Assembly (NCBI GenBank): GCA_018716875.1
Contig: DVJJ01000051.1
Span: forward strand, 1 to 63,536
From: Candidatus Avoscillospira avistercoris
GTDB lineage: Bacteria; Bacillota; Clostridia; Oscillospirales; Oscillospiraceae
Reading direction: 5' to 3'
Length of the DNA stretch: 63,536 nucleotides
Part shown: in pieces, positions 57,725 through 63,536 of the stretch
Layout of the letters: every line of letters starts with the position of its first letter
Numbering within the stretch: position 1 is the first letter of the stretch
The notes under the pieces: generated by a model
What the model saw: only the letters and a program-made list of their open reading frames with translations
What the model was told of the DNA's origin: nothing
The model's database searches: none
Made by a program: the position numbers and the translations under genes

Positions 57725-60196
57725 ATGCCAAAGTCTTTGTATGTCGATCCGGTAGCCACCAGAGCACCGGGCAAAATCCACTTTGAGGACATTCCTGTTT
57801 GCGCCTACAACAAGACCATCGCCGAGGAGCGCGCCAACTTCTCCGATGCGGATTTGGTCCGCATCTACCGCGATATCACCATTCTCCGCGAGTTCGAGAA
57901 CATGCTGAACCTGATCAAGACCCAGGCCAGCTACAACGGCATCGACACCACCTATCCCGGCCCTGCCCACCTGTCCCTGGGCCAGGAAGCCTCCTGCGTT
58001 GGCGAGGCCTATCTGCTGGATAAGGATGACTATATCTTCGGATCCCACAGAAGCCACTCCGAGATTCTGGCCAAGAGCCTCAGCTGCATCGAGAAGATGA
58101 GCGACGAGGAGCTCATGAACGTCATGGAGAACTTCCTGGGCGGCAAGACGTTGCGGGCTGTGGAGAAGTTCGGCAAGTGCGACAATGTCAAGGAGCTGGC
58201 AATCCGCTTCGTGCTGTACGGCACCCTGGCTGAAATCTTCGCCCGCGAAGCTGGTTTCCATCATGGCATGGGCGGCTCCATGCACGCATTCTTCTTGCCC
58301 TTTGGCGTGTACCCCAACAACGCCATCGTCGGCGGCAGCGGCACCATCGCCGCCGGTGCGGCCCTCTATAAGAAGGTCAACAAGAAGAAGGGCATTGTGG
58401 TCTGCAACATCGGTGATGCCTCCCTGGGCTGCGGCCCCGTTTGGGAAGCCTTCAACTTTGCCGCCATGGACCAGCTGAAGACTCTGTGGGAAGAGGGCAT
58501 GAAGGGTGGTCTGCCGGTCATCTTCAACGTCTTCAACAACTCCTACGGCATGGGCGGCCAGACCCGCGGCGAGACCATGGCCTATGACCTGCTGGCCCGT
58601 ATCGGCGCTGGTATCACCCCCAACCAGATGCACGCCGAGCGTATCGACGGCTGGAATCCCCTGGCTGTCATCGACGCCTACAAGCGCAAGATGGAGCTGC
58701 TGAAGAACAACGACGGCCCTGTCCTGCTGGATGTGGTCACTTACCGTCTGCTGGGCCACTCCACCTCCGATCAGAATGCCTACCGTACCAAGGAGGAGAT
58801 CGAGGATTGGAGAAGCTATGATCCCATTATCAAGTATCGCCAGTCCTTGGTGGAGGCCGGTGTGGCCGAGGACTCCAAGTTTGAGGAAATCCTCAAGGAG
58901 ACCTCCGAGCGCATGACCATGATCTGCAAGGCCGCTTCCGACAAGGAGATTTCTCCCTATGTGGACTTTGTCAAGGAGCCCGACTATGTGGCCAACCTGA
59001 TGTTCTCCAACCAGACGGTCCGCTCCATGGACCACGAGGGCGAGATTCGCGTGGATACCCCCAAGGAGGAGAACTCCCGCTGGAAGGCGGTCCAGGGCAA
59101 GGAGCGCAGCGCCTTCAAGAACGGCCAGCCCGTCTCCAAGATGAAGGTCTACAACATTCGTGACGCCATCTTCGAGCCCATGTTCAACAAGTACTATGAG
59201 GACCCGACCCTTATCGCTTACGGCGAAGATGTCCGCGACTGGGGCGGCGCTTATGCAGTCTACCGCGGCATGATGGAGTCCATCCCGTACTCCCGTCTGT
59301 TCAACTCGCCCATCTCCGAGGCAGCCATTGTGGGTTCCGGTGTCGGCTACGCCATGTGCGGCGGCCGTGCAGTCATCGAGCTGATGTACTGCGACTTCAT
59401 CGGCCGTGCTGGTGACGAAGTGTTCAACCAGATGTCCAAGTGGCAGGCCATGTCTGCCGGTATCCTGAAGATGCCGCTGGTCCTCCGCGTCTCCGTGGGC
59501 GCCAAGTACGGTGCTCAGCACTCTCAGGACTGGGTGGCCATCGTCTCCCATATCCCCGGCCTGAAGGTCATGTTCCCCGCCACGCCTTACGAGGCCAAGG
59601 GTATCATGCAGGCTGCTCTGAACGGCACCGATCCCGTCATTATCTTCGAGTCCCAGCGTATCTACGACAAGGGCGAGGAGTTCCACGAGGGCGGCGTGCC
59701 TGTGGAGGAGTACGAGTGGCAGCCCGGTGCCGTCAACAAGGTGCGTGACGGCAAGGACCTGACCATTCTCACCATCGGTGCTACCCTGTACCGTGCACTG
59801 GATGCCGCCAAGGAGCTGTCCGAGAAGTACGGCATGGAAGCCGACGTCATCAACATGCCTTCTCTGGTGCCCCTGGATTACACCGATATCATCGCCTCCG
59901 TCAAGAAGACCGGCCGTGTGATTCTGGCTTCCGATGCCTGCGCCAGAGGCTCCTTCCTCAACGATGTGGCCCAGAATATCAGCAATCTCTGCTTCGATTA
60001 TCTGGATGCACCTCCTGTGGTGGTGGGCGCCAAGAACTGGATCACGCCTCCCTATGAGTTCGACGAGTTCTTCTTCCCGCAGGCTGAGTGGATCGTCGAT
60101 GCGGTCAACGCCAAGATCGTTCCCTTGAATGGTTACGTTTCCAAGATCACGCCCACCGAGGCCCAGTTCCTCAAGAACGCCAAGGCAGGAGTGTAA
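57725..60196 (+). CDS. 2-oxo acid/acetoin dehydrogenase-type E1, alpha and beta fused (823 aa)
   Basis: E1-alpha region HHGMGGSMHAF...GDASLGCGPVWEAFNFAAM...FNNSYGMGGQTRGE followed by E1-beta region DPTLIAYGEDVRDWGGAYAVYRGM...SPISEAAIVGSGVGYAMCGGRAVIELMYCDF. Confidence 0.93.
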   Translation: MPKSLYVDPVATRAPGKIHFEDIPVCAYNKTIAEERANFSDADLVRIYRDITILREFENMLNLIKTQASYNGIDTTYPGPAHLSLGQEASCVGEAYLLDKDDYIFGSHRSHSEILAKSLSCIEKMSDEELMNVMENFLGGKTLRAVEKFGKCDNVKELAIRFVLYGTLAEIFAREAGFHHGMGGSMHAFFLPFGVYPNNAIVGGSGTIAAGAALYKKVNKKKGIVVCNIGDASLGCGPVWEAFNFAAMDQLKTLWEEGMKGGLPVIFNVFNNSYGMGGQTRGETMAYDLLARIGAGITPNQMHAERIDGWNPLAVIDAYKRKMELLKNNDGPVLLDVVTYRLLGHSTSDQNAYRTKEEIEDWRSYDPIIKYRQSLVEAGVAEDSKFEEILKETSERMTMICKAASDKEISPYVDFVKEPDYVANLMFSNQTVRSMDHEGEIRVDTPKEENSRWKAVQGKERSAFKNGQPVSKMKVYNIRDAIFEPMFNKYYEDPTLIAYGEDVRDWGGAYAVYRGMMESIPYSRLFNSPISEAAIVGSGVGYAMCGGRAVIELMYCDFIGRAGDEVFNQMSKWQAMSAGILKMPLVLRVSVGAKYGAQHSQDWVAIVSHIPGLKVMFPATPYEAKGIMQAALNGTDPVIIFESQRIYDKGEEFHEGGVPVEEYEWQPGAVNKVRDGKDLTILTIGATLYRALDAAKELSEKYGMEADVINMPSLVPLDYTDIIASVKKTGRVILASDACARGSFLNDVAQNISNLCFDYLDAPPVVVGAKNWITPPYEFDEFFFPQAEWIVDAVNAKIVPLNGYVSKITPTEAQFLKNAKAGV

Positions 60197-60199
60197 TTC

Positions 60200-60862
60200 A
60201 TGAGCGATACCCAGGTGAAAGCTGTTCTGTTTGATCTGGACGGTACCCTCCTGGATACGGTCAAAGACATCGGCACAGGTGCGAATCTCGCCCTGTGCCG
60301 ATGCGGCTGTCCGGAATATCCGTTGGAGGACTACCGCGGCTTTGTGGGCCACGGCATCAAAAATCTGTTCCGTAAAATTGTGCCGGCCTCAGCCGGGGAG
60401 GAAGTCTATCAAAAAGCGCTGGACTTTTACCTCTCCTATTATCCGGATCACTGTATGGACCATACCGAGTTGTTTCCCGGCATCCGGGAACTGCTGCACA
60501 AGCTGCAGGCAGCGGGCTATCAATTGGGCGTCATCACCAATAAGACCCAGGAGACGGCTCAGAAGATTATGGACCACTATTTTCCGGAGGTGGACTTTGC
60601 TTTTGTGTGGGGGCGCAGCGGCGACCGTCCGTTAAAGCCGGACCCGGCGGCGGGCAAATTGGCTTGTGCGGAGCTGGGTGTCCAGCCGGAGGAAGTGCTG
60701 TTTTTTGGCGACGGCGATACCGACATGGAATTTGCTGTCAATTCCGGCTTTTGGCCGGTGGCCTGTAGTTGGGGCTACCGCAGCCGGGAAGAGCTGACAG
60801 CAGCAGGCGCTCGCCAGATTGTGGACACCACGGCGGAACTGGAGCATATTCTGCATCTTTAA
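60200..60862 (+). CDS. HAD-family phosphatase (phosphoglycolate phosphatase-like)
   Basis: AVLFDLDGTLLDTVKDI; KPDPAAGKLACAELGVQPEEVLFFGDGDTDMEFA. Confidence 0.9.
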   Translation: MSDTQVKAVLFDLDGTLLDTVKDIGTGANLALCRCGCPEYPLEDYRGFVGHGIKNLFRKIVPASAGEEVYQKALDFYLSYYPDHCMDHTELFPGIRELLHKLQAAGYQLGVITNKTQETAQKIMDHYFPEVDFAFVWGRSGDRPLKPDPAAGKLACAELGVQPEEVLFFGDGDTDMEFAVNSGFWPVACSWGYRSREELTAAGARQIVDTTAELEHILHL

Positions 60863-60864
60863 TG

Positions 60865-60896
60865 GAAACGCTCTCTTCGGAGAGCGTTTCTTTTTT
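60865..60896 (+). terminator. Rho-independent terminator with UUCG tetraloop
   Basis: GAAACGCTCTC TTCG GAGAGCGTTTC TTTTTT. Confidence 0.93.
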
Positions 60897-60986
60897 ACGG
60901 AAAACACATTGCGGATTTCATAAGAATGTGATACGATACTATCGTAGAAAACAACCCATATACGAGACGGAAACGAGGTCGGAATC

Positions 60987-61769
60987 ATGATAAATCTCAA
61001 GGAGAAAAAAGGCTTCCTGTGCGATATGGACGGCGTCATCTACCACGGCGAACGTCTGCTGCCCGGCGTCAAGGAATTTGTGGAATGGATGGTCAGCAAC
61101 GATAAAAAGTTCCTGTTTCTGACCAATGCCAGCAGCCGCAGTCCCAAGGAACTGCAAATGCGCCTGGCCCGCATGGGTTTGGACATCGACGAGAGCCATT
61201 TTTATACCAGCGCCATGGCCACGGCGCAGTTCCTCAATACCCAGTCCCCCGGATGCAGCGCCTATGTGGTGGGGGATCCGGGCCTGTACAATGCCCTCTA
61301 TGAAAAGGGCATCACCACCAATGATGTCAACCCCGACTATGTGGTCATTGGTGAGACTGTCAACTACAATTTCGATACCATCACCAAGGCCATGCGCCAT
61401 GTGATGAACGGCGCCCGGCTCATCGGCACCAATACGGACCTGACCGGCCCCTCCGACACGGGCTTGCTGCCCGCCTGCCGCGCTTTGGTGGCGCCCATTG
61501 AGGCCACCACCGGCAAGAAAGCCTATTTTGTCGGCAAGCCCAACCCTCTGATGATGCGCACGGGTCTGCATCTGCTGGGCGTCCATTCCGGCGAGGCCTG
61601 CATGGTGGGCGACCGCATGGATACGGACGTCATCGCCGGTATCGAATCCGGCATGGACTCCATTCTGGTGCTCAGCGGCGTTACCAGCCGGGAGACCATT
61701 GAGCAGTATCCCTACCGTCCCAGACTCATTCTGGACGGTGTGGGCGACATTGCCCGCCTGGGTGGATAA
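60987..61769 (+). CDS. HAD-IIA family hydrolase (NagD/AraL-like)
   Basis: GFLCDMDGVIYHGERLLPGVKEFVEW; FLTNASSRSPKEL; VGDRMDTDVIAGIESGMDSILVLSGV. Confidence 0.92.
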   Translation: MINLKEKKGFLCDMDGVIYHGERLLPGVKEFVEWMVSNDKKFLFLTNASSRSPKELQMRLARMGLDIDESHFYTSAMATAQFLNTQSPGCSAYVVGDPGLYNALYEKGITTNDVNPDYVVIGETVNYNFDTITKAMRHVMNGARLIGTNTDLTGPSDTGLLPACRALVAPIEATTGKKAYFVGKPNPLMMRTGLHLLGVHSGEACMVGDRMDTDVIAGIESGMDSILVLSGVTSRETIEQYPYRPRLILDGVGDIARLGG

Positions 61770-61878
61770 GGATTGTAATTTTAGCGGAGATGCTCTTTTG
61801 GGCGTCTCCGCTTTTATGCTTGCATGGAGGAATCTGTCTGTGATAGAATGAGAGAAACCACAGGAGAGGGGATACCAT

Positions 61879-63536
61879 ATGAAAAAGTTGATCAGTGCTG
61901 TCCTGGCAATTCTCTGCGTGATGCAGGTCAGTCTGCCGGTCATGGCTCAGGACTTGGAGCAGACTCCGGCAGCGGTTGCAGAGAACACCGCCGGGCAGGA
62001 GACAGGGGAGAACGGCCAGGAAACCGGAGAAGTCCCGGCGGCGGAGGAGACGGCGCCGGGAGACACGGAAACCGTCCCGGCAGATAATACGGAAACCGGG
62101 ACGGAAGAACCAGAGACAACACCGGAAGAGGAGTCCACAGAGAGTGAGAAGCCCTCTGAGGATGGCAGCGAGACCCCAGCCGAAGAGGAACAGGAACCTC
62201 CTGCTCTTTCAGAGACACCGGCGGATTGGGCTGCCGATGCCGTTTACTTCTGCGTGGAGAATGGCATCATTGACGCACAGAATTTGCGGCTTAGCGCTCA
62301 GGCCACCCGGGCGGAGCTGGCCACCATGCTGACACGGCTGCTGGCTGTGGAACGGCAGGCAGATTTGCGCGGCTACGTGGATATCGCGCCGGGGGACTGG
62401 TATTATGAAGCTGTATCCCAGGCTGTGGCCGCTGGTATTCTGACGGGCAGCGGCAACCAGTTGAAGCCCGGTTATACGGTGACACGCCAGGAGGCTATGG
62501 TTATGCTTTCCCGGTGTTTCGGCGCTGGGGCGGGCAACACAGCGCTGCTCAACAGTTACAGTGATTGTGCCAGTGTGGAGCCTTGGGCCGCCGGAGCCGT
62601 GGCCGGATTGATTGAGCAGGGCATTGTCAGCGGATACGGCCAAGAGCTGAGCCCCAAGAAACCCATTACCCGGCAAGAATTGATTCGCCTGATTTATGAC
62701 ATGGCCGGTCAGGTGCAAACGGAGCAGCCGGAAGCGGAAACAGTCCTGACAGGCAACGTGGTTTATCAGGGCGATTCCCTGCACGATGTGACCATTGATG
62801 GCAATCTCTACTTGGGCGGCGCAGCAGAGGAACAGCGCCAGCTGGACAATGTACAGGTCAACGGCGCCATTGTCTGCTATGGCGGCAGCGTTGCTTTGAC
62901 GGAGAATGTCACTGCCAGTGAGATTATTCTGGCCGGTGAGGAAGTGGAACTGACCACGTCTGGTGATGCCGCTGTGGTGGTCCAGGGCAGTAATGCCGTG
63001 GTGTCCGGCGGTGGAACGGTAGAGACCATCCGGGATGTGACGCTGCAAAACGGCGTATATGACCAGGTCAGCGTGGAGCAGGGGACCGTGACCGTGGAGA
63101 CCGACGCCACGGTGAATACGGCGGAGCTGTGGAGCGCAGCCAGTACCATCACCGGCGACGGAACCGTGGAGACCGCCGTATGCTATCACGAGGACGCCGC
63201 TGTAAAAACCGCAGAGACGGAAGTCCAGGAGATTCTGGACCATGCGTTGGGCCAAACGGAGCTGCAAGTGACCCGTTGGGCCAATAACGTGATGCCGGGC
63301 AAGCAAACCATTGAGACTACGATACAATTTACCAACGTGCCCAATGACGGGACGCCGCGGCTGTGCGATGTGGCCTGGTATGTGGACGGCGTAGTGCAGA
63401 AGCGACAGTTTCAGGTGCCGGTCACAGAGGGTACGACGGTTACATATTCCCACTGGGTACCCTTTGAAGAGCTGTTCCAGCCGACGAAATCCATTATGCT
63501 GGAGGTTACCTGTAATGGGGAGACCCGTTATCTGTC
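61879..63536 (+). CDS. SLH-domain surface protein, truncated by window end (absent from ORF track)
   Basis: Signal peptide MKKLISAVLAILCVMQVSLPVMA; Glu/Thr/Pro-rich linker; three SLH-like modules (DWAADAVYFCVENGIID, DWYYEAVSQAVAAGILTGSGNQLKPGYTVTRQEAMVML, PWAAGAVAGLIEQGIVSGYGQELSPKKPITRQELIRLI); frame open to 63536. Confidence 0.9.
   Translation, partial: MKKLISAVLAILCVMQVSLPVMAQDLEQTPAAVAENTAGQETGENGQETGEVPAAEETAPGDTETVPADNTETGTEEPETTPEEESTESEKPSEDGSETPAEEEQEPPALSETPADWAADAVYFCVENGIIDAQNLRLSAQATRAELATMLTRLLAVERQADLRGYVDIAPGDWYYEAVSQAVAAGILTGSGNQLKPGYTVTRQEAMVMLSRCFGAGAGNTALLNSYSDCASVEPWAAGAVAGLIEQGIVSGYGQELSPKKPITRQELIRLIYDMAGQVQTEQPEAETVLTGNVVYQGDSLHDVTIDGNLYLGGAAEEQRQLDNVQVNGAIVCYGGSVALTENVTASEIILAGEEVELTTSGDAAVVVQGSNAVVSGGGTVETIRDVTLQNGVYDQVSVEQGTVTVETDATVNTAELWSAASTITGDGTVETAVCYHEDAAVKTAETEVQEILDHALGQTELQVTRWANNVMPGKQTIETTIQFTNVPNDGTPRLCDVAWYVDGVVQKRQFQVPVTEGTTVTYSHWVPFEELFQPTKSIMLEVTCNGETRYL

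Noticed and set aside
54520-57792. 1090-aa minus-strand ORF opposite E2/E3, rich in Gly/Ser/Arg repeats
   Set aside because: Exact antisense of the lipoyl/Ala-Pro-linker E2 and E3 genes; low-complexity content is the complement of Ala/Pro codons. High-GC codon usage leaves long antisense frames open.
57659-60352. 897-aa minus-strand ORF opposite the E1 gene
   Set aside because: Antisense shadow of a well-supported E1 CDS; composition (His/Gly/Val-rich) is not that of a recognisable protein.

Overview
This is a 63.5-kb, GC-rich chromosomal segment from a low-oxygen Firmicute (gene content and order resemble Clostridia/Oscillospiraceae; taxonomy is an inference). No tRNA, rRNA, CRISPR array, IS element or phage gene was recognised. 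The left ~40 kb is mostly housekeeping: an RluA-type enzyme, rpmF, der-plsY-gpsA, rpmB, hprK-murB-rapZ-yvcK-whiA-dnaE, a lipoprotein plus two-component system, prmC-recA-recX-rimO-pgsA, a T-box-controlled cysE-cysS, polA, rimI-tsaD, an AraC regulator and others. It also holds a SCIFF/ranthipeptide pair: a radical SAM maturase and a 50-aa six-cysteine precursor that the ORF track does not list. The most interesting locus is 40.4-51.6 kb. A malate/lactate-dehydrogenase-family gene, a class II fumarase, HdrB-HdrC-HdrA, an MvhD/FlxD-like protein, two FeS proteins, a FlxA-like FAD/NAD + [2Fe-2S] protein, a FrdB-like FeS protein and a FrdA-like flavoprotein lie on one strand with tiny gaps or overlaps. 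I read this as a soluble Hdr-Flx electron-bifurcating complex whose terminal module is a fumarate reductase, encoded with the enzymes that make fumarate from oxaloacetate. It is followed by an amidohydrolase gene and an oxo-acid dehydrogenase operon (MDR dehydrogenase, three-lipoyl-domain E2, E3, fused alpha/beta E1), HAD phosphatases, and an SLH-domain protein that runs off the window end and is missing from the ORF track.
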